DNA from: Ignavibacteriota bacterium
GTDB lineage: Bacteria; Bacteroidota; Ignavibacteria; UBA10030; UBA6906
Direction of reading: 5' to 3'
DNA: 64,000 nt
Assembly (NCBI GenBank): GCA_016707525.1
Contig: JADJHP010000011.1
Location: forward strand, 124,001-188,000
The stretch's first letter is position 1. Each line of letters opens with the position of its first letter. The position numbers and the translations under genes were made by a program. Under the pieces are notes generated by a model. The model was not told where the DNA came from and did no database searches. It worked only from the letters and a program-made list of their open reading frames with translations. Shown piece by piece: positions 18,401-26,481 of this stretch.

Positions 18401-18569
18401 GACCGAGCCCCTGCATGCCGAAGAGGACACGGCGGTGTACGGGCTTGAGGCCATCGCGCACATCCGGCAACGCACGGGCCACGATCACGGACATCGAATA
18501 GTCGATGTATGATCCGCGCATTTCCTCTTCGATATCAACGGGGACGATCTTTTCGTTCAGTGTCGCCAT
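15450..18569 (-). CDS. gyrA: DNA gyrase subunit A with a long Lys/Ala/Pro-rich C-terminal tail
   Basis: This is the breakage-reunion subunit of DNA gyrase, which introduces negative supercoils together with GyrB. The catalytic tyrosine is Y122 in AAMRYTEARM. The quinolone-resistance region reads HPHGDSAVYDT with S83 and D87, the susceptible-type residues. The GyrA box for DNA wrapping is QSRGGRG at 525-531, and the beta-pinwheel repeats run to about 805. The usual family length is 800-900 aa; this protein is 1039 aa because residues about 840-1039 form a low-complexity basic tail with KKPAAPAKKAKGKGKR at the end. The tail is in frame, uninterrupted and histone-H1-like in composition. The gene follows gyrB after 165 nt and ends before a terminator. 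Confidence 0.96.
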   Translation of the reverse strand: MATLNEKIVPVDIEEEMRGSYIDYSMSVIVARALPDVRDGLKPVHRRVLFGMQGLGLASNRTYKKSARIVGEVLGKYHPHGDSAVYDTMVRMAQDFSMRYPLVDGQGNFGSVDGDSAAAMRYTEARMAKIAEEMLLDLEKDTVNFVPNFDDTLKEPSVLPAMVPNLLINGASGIAVGMATNIPPHNLSDTIDGCLAMIKDENIENEKLIKIIKAPDFPTGGIIYGYEGVKDAYMTGRGRIVVRARASIQTAKNDRQSIIITEIPYQVNKANLIEKIADMVSDKKLEDISDIRDESDRDGMRIVIELRRDANAEVILNNLYKHTQMQTTFGVILLALVDGRPKILTLREMMRHFIDHRIEVVVRRTKYELDEAEKRAHILEGYIIALDNIDAIIKLIKASRDVETAKAGLMRKFKLSEIQAKAILDMRLQRLTGLERKKIEDEYRETIKLIERLKAILASKALQLQIIREELLKMKEKYGDERRTEIVYKAEEFSIEDMIAEEQVVITISHNGYVKRFPVSGYRRQSRGGRGSSGATTKEDDFIEAMFIASTHEYILLFTDMGRCYWLKVFEIPEGGRATRGKSIANLVSKEQGETIVSYVAVKDFEAPVNVLMVTEQGNIKKTLLSEFSNPRKTGIAAIGLDKKDNLIDVHLTDGKQDVVIGTSEGMAVRFPETEVRTMGRAAGGVRAIRLGKHDHVVGAVVLRRSDTTILVATENGFGKRSETEEYRISHRGGKGIFTMKTTDKTGRMVAIREVKEKDDVVIVSSRGVVIRQHAADIRVAGRNTQGVRLIKLDSGDAISDVASVPADEDETIVNGSPVKPGGEPEDVDQGSLFDGDEKKNLKSKAKGGKPEPGKNAKKDSGKGAKGSTGKEVKGITGGPAKAAGAPKGAPGSTRHAPASAPVEVKPQVGKRSSAPTKPETVKTAPPVASAKAAPEKGAPVNAAPKSAPAKATPKPVPAKGAPAKKSEPAKKTAPPAPKPAAAAKKAGPVKKATPPAGKAAAAPKKPAPPAKKAASTKKPVAAKKPAAPAKKAKGKGKR

Positions 18570-18617
18570 GAGGCTATCTCTGTCTGACTATGGTCGTAGT
18601 AACTTCGTGTGCTCTAT

Positions 18618-18680
18618 CTCTCGCAAAGGCGCAAAGGAAAATGGATACCTGAGTTGTGCGCGTTGGAGCCTTGGCGAGAG
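18618..18680. repeat. Hairpin repeat of the CTCTCGCARAGGCGC type, copy 2
   Basis: CTCTCGCAAAGGC at 18618 pairs with GCCTTGGCGAGAG ending at 18680 (12 of 13 positions). The first 15 nt match the copy at 3222 with one difference. It occupies the gyrB-gyrA gap, upstream of gyrA. The function is unknown. Confidence 0.6.
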
Positions 18681-18734
18681 CAAAAGACCCCCGAATACTG
18701 CATTCGGGCTCGTGTCTTTGCTTCCCTTGCGTCC

Positions 18735-20780
18735 TTAGATATCCAGGTTCCTAACGTACTTCGCGTTCTTCTCGATGAACTGGCGCCGCGGTTCCACATC
18801 ATCTCCCATCAGCATGGAGAAGGTACGGTCCGCCTCGGCAGCATTCTCGATCCCCACCTGCAGGATCGTCCGGGTGTCGGGGTTCATGGTCGTGGACCAG
18901 AGCTGCTCGGGATTCATTTCACCGAGGCCTTTGAACCGTGAGATGGTGATACCGCCGGGGACGACCATCGGGGTGCCATCCTCCCCCTCCATGATCTCCT
19001 CCGGTTCGGGCTCTTCCTTCTTCGCCTTGTCGGCCTTGAGGCGCTTGATCACCTCATCACGCTCGGAGTCGTCGTAGGCGTAGAACTCCTGCTTTCCCTT
19101 CTTCACCTTGTACAGCGGCGGCTGGGCGATGTACACATGCCCCAGCTCCACCAGCTCCTTCATGTGCCGGTACAGGAGCGTCAGCAACAACGTGCGGATA
19201 TGCGAACCATCGACGTCAGCATCGCACATCACGATGATCTTGCCGTACCGCAGCTTCCCTGCGTTGAACTCCTCGCCCACGCCGGTGCCGATGGCGGTGA
19301 AGATGTTCCGGATCTCTTCGTTCTCGAGGATCTTGTGCAGGCGTGCCTTCTCGACGTTCAGGATCTTCCCCTTCAGCGGAAGGATCGCCTGGAACCGGCG
19401 GTCGCGCCCCTGCTTCGCACTGCCGCCTGCAGAGTCGCCCTCGACCAGATACAGTTCGCAGTGTTCGGCATCGTTGATGGAACAGTCGGCCAGCTTGCCC
19501 GGGAGGCCGCCGCCCGACAGCGCGTTCTTCCTGCGCGTGAGGTCGCGCGCCTTGCGCGCGGCTTCGCGCGCTTCGGCCGCACGCATCGCCTTGTCCAGGA
19601 TCCGCTTCGCATCGGGAGAGTTCTCTTCCAGCCACGAGACCAGCGCCGGGCCGATCACCGATTCCACGATGCTCTTCACTTCGCTGTTGCCGAGCTTCGT
19701 CTTCGTCTGCCCTTCGAACTGCGGCTCGGGCACCTTCACGCTGATCACCCCGGTGAAGCCCTCACGGAAGTCGTCGCCCGACAGCGAGATGCCGCCTTCC
19801 TTCAGGATGTTGTTCTTGTATGCATAGGTGTTCAGCGAACGCGTCATCGCGGTGCGGAAGCCGACGAGATGCGTGCCGCCCTCATGCGTATTGATGTTGT
19901 TCACATAGGCGTAAACGTTCTCGCTATACTCGTCGTTGTACTGGAACGCGGCCTCGACCTCCACGGCCCGGCCATTCTCATCCTTGTCGGAACCCCGCGC
20001 ATAGAAGACCCTTTTCGTCAGCGCCGGGCGGCCTTCGTCGATGTACTTCACGAACTCGGTGAGCCCGCCCTTGAAGTGGAACACCTCTTCCTGCTCGGTC
20101 TTGGTCCGCTGGTCCGTGATGCGGAGCGTGACCTCGGAGTTCAGGAACGCGAGCTCGCGCAGGCGCTCGGCGAGCGTGTCGAACTTGAAGGTCCTGTTCT
20201 TGAAGATCTGTCCGTCCGGCAGAAAGGTGATCTTGGTTCCGCTCTTCCCCTTCTCCGCCTTCCCTGTGATCTTCGCCGGTGCCACGGGGTCGCCGCGCTT
20301 GAACTTCTGGAACCAGAGGTTCCCGTCGCGCATGACCTCCACCTCGAGCCATTCGCTGAGGGCGTTCACCACGGAGACGCCGACACCGTGCAGACCGCCG
20401 GAGACCTTGTACGTGTTCTTGTCGAACTTGCCGCCGGCATGCAACACGGTCATGACCACTTCCAGGGCCGAGCGCTTCTCTTCCTTGTGCATGTCGGTCG
20501 GGATACCGCGACCATCATCGATGACGGTCACCGAGCCGTCCTTGTTCATCACGACTTCGATGATGTGCGCATAGCCCGCGAGCGCTTCGTCGATCGAGTT
20601 ATCCACGACCTCGTACACCAGGTGGTGCAGACCGCGGGTGCTGACGTCGCCGATGTACATGGCGGGCCTGCGACGCACCGCCTCGAGACCTTTGAGGACA
20701 GTGATATCCTCGGCGGTGTACGCGCGGTTGTCGCCGTTGCTCTTTGCGCCCTTGGGATCTTCGCGTTCTTGTTTTGCCAT
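18735..20780 (-). CDS. gyrB: DNA gyrase subunit B
   Basis: This is the ATPase subunit of DNA gyrase. The 681 aa protein has the GHKL ATP site (EVVDNSIDEALAGYA, DDGRGIPTDMH, GGLHGVGVSVVNALSEWL), the transducer region (NNINTHEGGTHLVGFRTA), the Toprim domain (LVEGDSAGGSAKQGRDRRFQ and DADVDGSHIRTLLLT) and the C-terminal GyrA-contact motif (RFKGLGEMNPEQLW, PDTRTILQV). Its length matches the roughly 640-680 aa type without the extra insert of enterobacterial GyrB. It lies upstream of gyrA and downstream of recF and the DUF721 gene, the conserved origin-region order. Confidence 0.97.
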   Translation of the reverse strand: MAKQEREDPKGAKSNGDNRAYTAEDITVLKGLEAVRRRPAMYIGDVSTRGLHHLVYEVVDNSIDEALAGYAHIIEVVMNKDGSVTVIDDGRGIPTDMHKEEKRSALEVVMTVLHAGGKFDKNTYKVSGGLHGVGVSVVNALSEWLEVEVMRDGNLWFQKFKRGDPVAPAKITGKAEKGKSGTKITFLPDGQIFKNRTFKFDTLAERLRELAFLNSEVTLRITDQRTKTEQEEVFHFKGGLTEFVKYIDEGRPALTKRVFYARGSDKDENGRAVEVEAAFQYNDEYSENVYAYVNNINTHEGGTHLVGFRTAMTRSLNTYAYKNNILKEGGISLSGDDFREGFTGVISVKVPEPQFEGQTKTKLGNSEVKSIVESVIGPALVSWLEENSPDAKRILDKAMRAAEAREAARKARDLTRRKNALSGGGLPGKLADCSINDAEHCELYLVEGDSAGGSAKQGRDRRFQAILPLKGKILNVEKARLHKILENEEIRNIFTAIGTGVGEEFNAGKLRYGKIIVMCDADVDGSHIRTLLLTLLYRHMKELVELGHVYIAQPPLYKVKKGKQEFYAYDDSERDEVIKRLKADKAKKEEPEPEEIMEGEDGTPMVVPGGITISRFKGLGEMNPEQLWSTTMNPDTRTILQVGIENAAEADRTFSMLMGDDVEPRRQFIEKNAKYVRNLDI

Positions 20781-20811
20781 AGACCTGTGTCCTGCTCCTT
20801 CGAAAGAATTC

Positions 20812-21144
20812 CTACCGGAACCTGATATCCTTCAGGACCGCATTGCCAGCAACTTCATTCAACTTCTGGATGATCTCTGTCCGCTTCATCGTGAGCTCCG
20901 CGCGCCAGGGGGCGGATGAGACGCTCACGTAGAGCACGCCGTTCTCGATGCGCTGCGGACGCGCAACGCGGGCGATCTGCTCCCCGACCACGTCATCCCA
21001 CTCGGTGATGATCCGGTACTTCCGCAACGAACCGTCGATGCCGAGCGCAACAACGAAATCCTCGAGGGCCCTTGCAAGAGGCACGGGAGAGGATTTCTTC
21101 CCGCCCCTCTTACGCTGTGTATGATGCGCATGTCCCGCGTTCAA
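20812..21144 (-). CDS. DUF721 (DciA-like) protein
   Basis: The protein carries a DUF721 domain, the family that contains DciA, the ancestral bacterial replicative-helicase loader. It reads LARALEDFVVALGIDGSLRK, then IITEWDDVVGEQIARVARPQ and VSSAPWRAELTMKRTEIIQKLNE, the usual pattern. The start chosen is TTG at 21144 (110 aa), which has GGAG 8 nt upstream and overlaps the recF end by 35 nt. An ATG at 21201 would add 19 residues that fit no family member. The position between recF and gyrB is the typical place for DUF721 genes. A DciA-like loading role is plausible but not shown by the sequence alone. Confidence 0.82.
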   Translation of the reverse strand: MNAGHAHHTQRKRGGKKSSPVPLARALEDFVVALGIDGSLRKYRIITEWDDVVGEQIARVARPQRIENGVLYVSVSSAPWRAELTMKRTEIIQKLNEVAGNAVLKDIRFR

Positions 21145-22246
21145 TGCGAAATCTCCGGTGATGCATGTCCCACGCGATATCGCCGGCGAGCAACCCCGCA
21201 TCCGTCGCCGTCAGGATCGCCTGCCCGTTCTCCTGGAGTTGCCCGAGCACCCGTGCCGCACGCTCGCTGTCCAGCTCCGCGAACACATCATCGAGCAGGA
21301 GCATTGGCGTCTCGTTGCGCACGGTACGCACATACAACAGCTCCGCCGACTTCAGTGCGATGAGCAGTGTCTTGTGCTCGCCCTGCGATGCAAAATCCTG
21401 CGCGTTCATGCCGCGCAGGAGAAACTCAAGATCGTCGCGGTGCGGGCCGACCAGTGTCGTTCCCCTGCGCTGCTCGTCGTGCCGGTGCGTATGCAGTTGC
21501 TCACGATACAACGCAGCGATGGCCCTGACGTCCATGCCTGGCGTGAGGCCGTGGATCCCGGCATAGAGAAGCTGCACCGGTTCCGCACTGCCTGCAAGAC
21601 GCGTATACGCCGTCATGAACGGCTCTTGCAGAAACCCGACACACTCCATCCGCTTCTGCACGATCCGGGCACCGTGCTCGACGAGTGCTTCGGTCCAGGG
21701 ATCGAGCACGCCGGCATCGATACCACCATGGTGTCGTGCATCGAGCAGGACGCGGTTCCTCTGCCGGAGGATGCGGCGATATTCCTGAAGATCATTCAGG
21801 TAGCGCACGCTTGTCTGGCAGAGCATGATGTCCAGGAACTTGCGACGTTCCGCCGGACCGGATGCCACGATGCCGCCGTGATCGGGCGACAGGAGCACCG
21901 CAGGATATTCCCCCACGATCGCGGAGACCTTCTCGAGAGGCGACCCACCGATGCGGACGACCTTCTCCCCTTCCTGCACGGCGAAAACAATGCTTGCGGC
22001 GGTCTCTCTGCCGCTGTCGCTGATGAACGATGCGTGCACATCGAAGTACGGCGCGTTGTGCTGCACCACCTGTGCGTCGAGCGCGGCGAAGAAACTCTTG
22101 CCGAGGCTCAGATACGACACCGCCTCGAGGATGTTGGTCTTTCCCTGCCCGTTCCTTCCGATAAGTGCATTGATACCGCCGCCAAACTCAATGCGTGTAT
22201 CGTCGTGGTTCCGGAACGTACGCAGCCGGAGGGACGTGATCCTCAT
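21110..22246 (-). CDS. recF: DNA replication and repair protein RecF
   Basis: RecF is an SMC/Rad50-like ABC ATPase that helps load RecA at gapped DNA. The 378 aa protein has Walker A GRNGQGKTNILEAVSYLSLG near residue 33, the ABC signature region (DFASQGEHKTLLIALKSAEL) and Walker B MLLLDDVFAELD. It begins MRITSLRLRTFRNHDDTRIE, as usual. It lies 99 nt after dnaN and overlaps the DUF721 gene at its end. The gene order dnaA-dnaN-recF-gyrB is the classic origin arrangement. Confidence 0.96.
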   Translation of the reverse strand: MRITSLRLRTFRNHDDTRIEFGGGINALIGRNGQGKTNILEAVSYLSLGKSFFAALDAQVVQHNAPYFDVHASFISDSGRETAASIVFAVQEGEKVVRIGGSPLEKVSAIVGEYPAVLLSPDHGGIVASGPAERRKFLDIMLCQTSVRYLNDLQEYRRILRQRNRVLLDARHHGGIDAGVLDPWTEALVEHGARIVQKRMECVGFLQEPFMTAYTRLAGSAEPVQLLYAGIHGLTPGMDVRAIAALYREQLHTHRHDEQRRGTTLVGPHRDDLEFLLRGMNAQDFASQGEHKTLLIALKSAELLYVRTVRNETPMLLLDDVFAELDSERAARVLGQLQENGQAILTATDAGLLAGDIAWDMHHRRFRIERGTCASYTA

Positions 22247-22273
22247 GAAACGCTGTCCTTCATAGAATACGGC

Positions 22274-22294
22274 AGCCCCGCTTGTGACGGGGCT
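22274..22294 (-). promoter_or_regulatory. Hairpin between dnaN and recF
   Basis: AGCCCCG (22274-22280) and CGGGGCT (22288-22294) form a 7-bp GC stem with a 7-nt loop. No T-tract follows in either direction. It could attenuate transcription from dnaN into recF or protect the dnaN mRNA end. Confidence 0.35.
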
Positions 22295-22345
22295 CCCGTA
22301 AACCGCAGACCTGTGAAGCCGGCTGCATTCCCTTCCGCAACCCCG

Positions 22346-23470
22346 TCAATGCTCGGGAACAGTGAGCCGCACCGGCATGATGAGCATCAGCGTATCTTCC
22401 GTTTCCGGAGAATCCGCCGGCGACACGATACCTGCACGCGTGGGCGCGCTGAATTTCATGATCACCTGCTCGCCATCGATGTGCGAGAGAATGTCCACGA
22501 GATACGTTGCATTGAATCCGATCTCCATTGGCTCCGCGTCGTACGCTGCTTGCAGCGTTTCACGTGCTTCACCGCCCGCATCCGCATCCTGTGCGCTGAG
22601 CTTGAGACTGTTCGGTGCGAGATCGAAACGCACCTGATGATTACTGGCGTTCGCGAATAACGAGACGCGCCGGATCGCGTTGATGAGATCCTCGCGCTTG
22701 ATCGTCAGGAAGCGGTTGTTCTCCTTCGGGATCACCACCTCGTAGTTCGGATAGGTTTCCTCTATCAGGCGCGACGTGAGCACGGTCTGATCGTACGTGA
22801 ACTTCACATGGGTGTTGCTCGTGCTCACCGTACACGGACCGGTCTCGAGACCCTTCACGAGAATACCGAGTGCCTTCGCAGGTACGATGACATCCTTCGC
22901 GAGTTTTGCGCCATTCTCGGGTTTGTACAGAAAGCGCGACAGACGGTGACCATCGGTGGCGACCGCGCGGATCTCCGTACCATTCGCCTGGAGCAGAATG
23001 CCCATCATCGAGGGGCGAAGTTCATCACTACTCACGGCGAACGCGGTGCGATGAACGATCTTCCGCAGAATGCTGCTATCCAGCGTTGTCGTTGCCGTGG
23101 CAACGAACTCGGGAACCTCGGGATATTCCTTTGCCGCTTCACCGGACAGCGAATACTCGCCGGTCGGCGTGGAAATCTTGATCTTGTTTGCCACGACATC
23201 GATGACGAACACCGCCTCCGTCGCCGGGAGCGAACGGATCGTGTCCGTCAGCCGCTTCGCCGGAATTGCTATTTTACCGTCCTCTTCGCCTTTGACCTCA
23301 AGGGTGATGGTGGACGATATGATCTGATCGGTCGCCGTGATGCTCAAAACGTTGTTCACCAGTTCGAACAGAAACGTCTCGAGGATCGGCATCGGGGATT
23401 TGGAAGGAATAACACCCCCCAGCTTGCCCAGAATGCGCTGAAGGTCCGAGGTGCCGACCGTAAATTTCAT
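22346..23470 (-). CDS. dnaN: DNA polymerase III beta subunit (sliding clamp)
   Basis: This is the ring-shaped processivity clamp of DNA polymerase III. The 374 aa protein shows the three-domain clamp pattern: MKFTVGTSDLQRILGKLGGV, LPATEAVFVIDVVANKIKIS and DELRPSMMGILLQANGTEIR in domains 1-2, then ATDGHRLSRFLYKPE and the C-terminal LMIMPVRL, which forms part of the protein-binding pocket. The start at 23470 has AGGAGATCACC just upstream. It is separated from dnaA by a 351-nt, locally AT-rich gap that is a candidate for the unwinding part of the origin. Confidence 0.97.
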   Translation of the reverse strand: MKFTVGTSDLQRILGKLGGVIPSKSPMPILETFLFELVNNVLSITATDQIISSTITLEVKGEEDGKIAIPAKRLTDTIRSLPATEAVFVIDVVANKIKISTPTGEYSLSGEAAKEYPEVPEFVATATTTLDSSILRKIVHRTAFAVSSDELRPSMMGILLQANGTEIRAVATDGHRLSRFLYKPENGAKLAKDVIVPAKALGILVKGLETGPCTVSTSNTHVKFTYDQTVLTSRLIEETYPNYEVVIPKENNRFLTIKREDLINAIRRVSLFANASNHQVRFDLAPNSLKLSAQDADAGGEARETLQAAYDAEPMEIGFNATYLVDILSHIDGEQVIMKFSAPTRAGIVSPADSPETEDTLMLIMPVRLTVPEH

Positions 23471-23821
23471 GGTGATCTCCTTCGGGCTAGAACATGTGAT
23501 GCGGAAATGAGAATATCCCCGTAAATGTACGGAAAAACCCTATTATAATCCAATATTCTTATATATGTATACAGATAAGATTACTAATATACGGTGTGGA
23601 TATGTTGATTGCGTCATCCGCCGTCGCACAAGCTCTGAGGGTCGAACAACAGGACATCGTGACCTCAAGCGATGGATGAGGAAGCGGAGTGTGGAAAGAT
23701 ATCCACGTTGTGTACATTTGCAGCCGGGTTGTGTTACAACTTCTCTGATTCTGGTACCTGTACACCTGTCATCCACACCTGTTCACAGCATACAGACACC
23801 TTCGTGCACCTACAATTAACA
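23471..23821. other. Candidate oriC segment 1 (dnaA-dnaN gap with AT-rich unwinding region)
   Basis: In this GC-rich chromosome the stretch about 23540-23592 is strikingly AT-rich (TATTATAATCCAATATTC then TTATATATGTATACAGATAA). Near-consensus DnaA boxes follow: TGTGGATAT at 23595-23603 and TCATCCACA at 23769-23777 (one mismatch each), plus ATATCCACG at 23699-23707 (two). An AT-rich unwinding element beside DnaA boxes in the dnaA-dnaN gap is the standard origin layout, and the divergence of flanking genes supports it. No gene is seen here. Confidence 0.65.
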
Positions 23822-25369
23822 TTAAACGTGTCCGAGCAACTGTAGACGACGTTTTATCTGCGTTACATGGGTCTGGTATTTCGAATCCACGCGCATCTGG
23901 TCCTCAACGGACTGATAGGCATGGATGACGGTGCTATGATCGCGCCCGCCGAAATGTAATCCGATGGTCTTGAGTGAAGCATTCGTGAGTTCCTTGGCCA
24001 GGTACATCGCGATCTGGCGGGCATTCACGATCTCTTGTTTGCGCGTCTTCGCCCGGAGCATATCTTCCGGGACGCTGAAGTATTCGCAGACGGTTCGTTG
24101 GATGCTTTCGATCGTGATGGGTGTGCGGACGTCGCCCACCACCACTTTGAGAACGTCCCGGGCGAGGTCCAGGTTGATTTCACGGCCTTCCAGGGAAGCC
24201 CGGGCAAGGACGCTGATCAGGCATCCCTCGAGCTCGCGGATATTGCTTGTGACATTCGCCGCAATGAATTCGACCACATCCTGGGGCAGCTCGATGCTAT
24301 CATCCTCGCTTTTCTTGCGCAAAATGGCGATACGCGTCTCGAGGTCAGGGGGCTGGATATCCGACGTCAGGCCCCACTGGAAGCGGGAAAGGAGCCGGTC
24401 GTCCAGGCCCTTCAGTTCCTTGGGCGGACGGTCGGAGGACAGGATGAGCTGTTTGCCGAGTTGATGGAGTTCGTTGAACGTATGGAAGAAGTTGTCCTGG
24501 GTCTTTTCCTTGCCGGAGAAGAACTGGATATCGTCCACGATCAGGATGTCCATGCTGCGGTAGAAACTGGAGAAGTCGCTGATGCGGTCGGTCTGGATCG
24601 CGTCCACGAACTCCACGGTGAACTTCTCGCTGGACACATACATCACGCGGCGGGCCTTGCCGGTGCTCAGGGCATGGTTGCCGATGGCCTGGATGAGATG
24701 TGTTTTGCCGAGGCCCGTGCCGCCATAGATAACGAGGGGGTTGAAGGACGTTCCGCCGGGGTTATTGGACACGGCAGAGGCAGCAGCGCGGGCGAGCTGA
24801 TTGCTATCTCCCTTGATGAAATTATCGAAGGTATATCGGGGATTCAGGGTAGTTTGAAAATTCATATCCCGTGTAGAAGCCTTCGATGAGATCCGCGGAG
24901 CGGGGGGTTGAGGAGCCGGCTGTGTCGGGGGCTGGAGAGGCCGGATAGGGGAGGCGATGATGGGTGAATAGTCCACATCCACCGGCGACTCCTCCGTGCG
25001 GACGGAGTATTCCAGGGCAGCATCGGGGCCGAGGACCCGGGTGATGGTTGTATTGATGATGGTATAATAGTGTTCTTCGAGCCAGTCGTAGAAGAACTGG
25101 CTGGGGACCTGAACAATGAGGGTACCGCCCTGGAGGTTCTGGGGGACGATGGGTTCGAACCAGGTCTTGAAGCTTTGCGAGTTCACCCGCTCTTTAATGA
25201 GGTCGAGGCAGGCAGCCCACACGCGTTGGGCCTGTTCGAGCTCTGAGGGGTGTTGACCGCGTGCTGGGCCGTTACCCTCTGGCACAGAAGAAGATGCGAG
25301 GTTGTTCATCAGATCCGCCCGGTTATCCACATTGTTATTCACAGATGTGGAATGGTCAAAGGTGAGCAT
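23822..25369 (-). CDS. dnaA: Chromosomal replication initiator DnaA
   Basis: This AAA+ protein binds TTATCCACA boxes and opens the origin. The 515 aa protein has domain I (WAACLDLIKERVNSQSFKTW), a Pro-rich linker (about 145-185), Walker A GGTGLGKTHLIQA, Walker B LIVDDIQFF, sensor 1 and arginine-finger regions, and the C-terminal box-recognition motif FGGRDHSTVIHA. The start at 25369 has a poor ribosome site. An in-frame ATG at 25309, with GGGCGGA upstream, is an alternative that would place the boxes at 25323-25331 and 25335-25343 in the untranslated leader, consistent with autoregulation. Confidence 0.97.
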   Translation of the reverse strand: MLTFDHSTSVNNNVDNRADLMNNLASSSVPEGNGPARGQHPSELEQAQRVWAACLDLIKERVNSQSFKTWFEPIVPQNLQGGTLIVQVPSQFFYDWLEEHYYTIINTTITRVLGPDAALEYSVRTEESPVDVDYSPIIASPIRPLQPPTQPAPQPPAPRISSKASTRDMNFQTTLNPRYTFDNFIKGDSNQLARAAASAVSNNPGGTSFNPLVIYGGTGLGKTHLIQAIGNHALSTGKARRVMYVSSEKFTVEFVDAIQTDRISDFSSFYRSMDILIVDDIQFFSGKEKTQDNFFHTFNELHQLGKQLILSSDRPPKELKGLDDRLLSRFQWGLTSDIQPPDLETRIAILRKKSEDDSIELPQDVVEFIAANVTSNIRELEGCLISVLARASLEGREINLDLARDVLKVVVGDVRTPITIESIQRTVCEYFSVPEDMLRAKTRKQEIVNARQIAMYLAKELTNASLKTIGLHFGGRDHSTVIHAYQSVEDQMRVDSKYQTHVTQIKRRLQLLGHV

Positions 25370-25539
25370 TCGTTTTCACAATTTATCCACATATGCACAC
25401 GGCAGCAAGTTGCTGTAAGTTGTTGCAATACTGCCGGTTACAGGAATTTTCTTGTTTAGAGGGTTATGAGTGTGCGAATCGTGGAAGCAGGTTTTGCCGG
25501 AAATTGGGGGGAAGCTCCAAAGCGCACAAGTTATCCACA
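25323..25539. promoter_or_regulatory. DnaA-box cluster at the dnaA 5' end (candidate oriC segment 2)
   Basis: Three perfect TTATCCACA boxes lie at 25323-25331, 25383-25391 and 25531-25539, all in the same orientation, with TTATTCACA at 25335-25343. They span the first codons of dnaA and the gap to rpmH (25370-25710, otherwise without a gene). With the 23471-23821 segment this would be a bipartite origin flanking dnaA, as in Bacillus and Helicobacter. Genes diverge here, dnaA leftwards and rpmH rightwards. Confidence 0.7.
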
Positions 25540-25710
25540 TCATCTACAAGACCTGTCTTCTCCCGATAATACAATATTGGGACGGGGGTGCGCAAGAGAA
25601 TTCTTTGCCATTTTGCGTTCTTCGGGGTTGAACTTGAAATCGCTTTTCATTATGTTGTGTTGCTTAGTCCAATTTTCTCAGGTTATACACGCACGTCGGG
25701 ACGGTGTCCA

Positions 25711-25860
25711 ATGAAGCGCACATTTCAGCCGCATAAGAGAAAGCGTCGCAACACGCATGGTTTTCGTGAGCGTATGGCGACCAAGAACGGCCGCAAGGTT
25801 CTTTCCCGTCGCCGCGCGCGCGGACGGAAGAAGTTGACGATCAGTGACGAACGGCGGTAG
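25711..25860 (+). CDS. rpmH: Ribosomal protein L34
   Basis: This is a small basic protein of the 50S subunit. The 49 aa sequence MKRTFQPHKRKRRNTHGFRE... ends with RRRARGRKKLTISDERR and matches the family from end to end. An in-frame ATG further upstream at 25588 would add 41 residues with no family support. It is directly followed by rnpA with no gap, the universal rpmH-rnpA arrangement, and diverges from dnaA. Confidence 0.96.
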   Translation: MKRTFQPHKRKRRNTHGFRERMATKNGRKVLSRRRARGRKKLTISDERR

Positions 25861-26253
25861 GTGAAACGCGAAGGCACGCTCCGCGGCCACGAGAGTTTCG
25901 ACCGTGTGTTCACCCGGGGATCCCGGGCGGGCGGAACGCTCATCCAGTGTCTGTACCTCCTGGAGGCTTCGGAGCAGCCAGTGTTTCGCGCCGGTTACGC
26001 GGTTTCCCACAAACGGTTCCATGCCGTCCGTCGCAACAGGTTCCGTCGGCTGATGCGTGAAGCATTCCGACTTGAGAGCGAGCCTCTGCGGGCCGCAGTG
26101 GAGCATCATAGGGTATCTGCAGATCTCGTCTTCGTGTTTCGACCCAAGAGTGACGCGCATGTCGAACGGCTCACCCTCCAACCCGTCCGTACCGAGATCG
26201 CCGGATTCTGCCGGAGGGTCCGGGAACGGATCGAACAGTACGATCGCGCGTAA
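25861..26253 (+). CDS. rnpA: Ribonuclease P protein component
   Basis: This is the protein cofactor of RNase P, which trims tRNA 5' leaders. The 130 aa protein starts at GTG 25861, immediately after the rpmH stop, and has the signature region HKRFHAVRRNRFRRLMREAF (the RNR motif as RRNRFRR) and ADLVFVFRPKS. A basic N-terminus with GTLRGHESFDRVFTRGSRAG is normal. The C-terminus overlaps the yidD frame, so the rpmH-rnpA-yidD-yidC genes form one compact operon. Confidence 0.94.
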   Translation: MKREGTLRGHESFDRVFTRGSRAGGTLIQCLYLLEASEQPVFRAGYAVSHKRFHAVRRNRFRRLMREAFRLESEPLRAAVEHHRVSADLVFVFRPKSDAHVERLTLQPVRTEIAGFCRRVRERIEQYDRA

Positions 26254-26455
26254 ACTCGTCGTCGGGCTCGTCCGGCTGTACCAGATCATCATCTCGCCGT
26301 TCCTCCCGCCCAATACGTGTCGTTTCACGCCGACCTGCTCACAATATGCCATTGACGCCGTATACAAGTATGGCGTCCTCAGCGGATCCTGGCGCGCGCT
26401 CAAGCGCATCGGCCGCTGTCATCCTTTTCATCCGGGCGGCTACGACCCCGCCTGA
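26159..26455 (+). CDS. yidD: Membrane protein insertion efficiency factor YidD
   Basis: This small membrane-associated protein aids YidC-dependent insertion. The conserved core KLVVGLVRLYQIIISPFLPP, CRFTPTCSQYAIDAVYKYG and RIGRCHPFHPGGYDP is complete. The start is uncertain: ATG 26159 gives 98 aa, about 25-30 more than typical, and lies within rnpA in another frame. No closer ATG, GTG or TTG is evident before the core. The overlap with rnpA and the position 26 nt before yidC follow the usual rnpA-yidD-yidC order. Confidence 0.88.
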   Translation: MSNGSPSNPSVPRSPDSAGGSGNGSNSTIARKLVVGLVRLYQIIISPFLPPNTCRFTPTCSQYAIDAVYKYGVLSGSWRALKRIGRCHPFHPGGYDPA

Positions 26456-26481
26456 TCACATGATTCTCTACGAGGGTTTGT

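Noticed and set aside
15882..18512. An 876-codon open frame on the plus strand inside gyrA
   Set aside because: It is antisense to a fully recognisable gyrA and its translation has no protein-like pattern; GC-rich coding DNA often leaves the antisense frame open.
19137..20825. A 562-codon open frame on the plus strand inside gyrB
   Set aside because: Antisense shadow of gyrB with low-complexity His/Leu/Val/Asp composition and no motif.
26057..26158. Longer YidD start at 26057
   Set aside because: It adds residues read from the middle of rnpA with no similarity to YidD; even the 26159 start is longer than usual.
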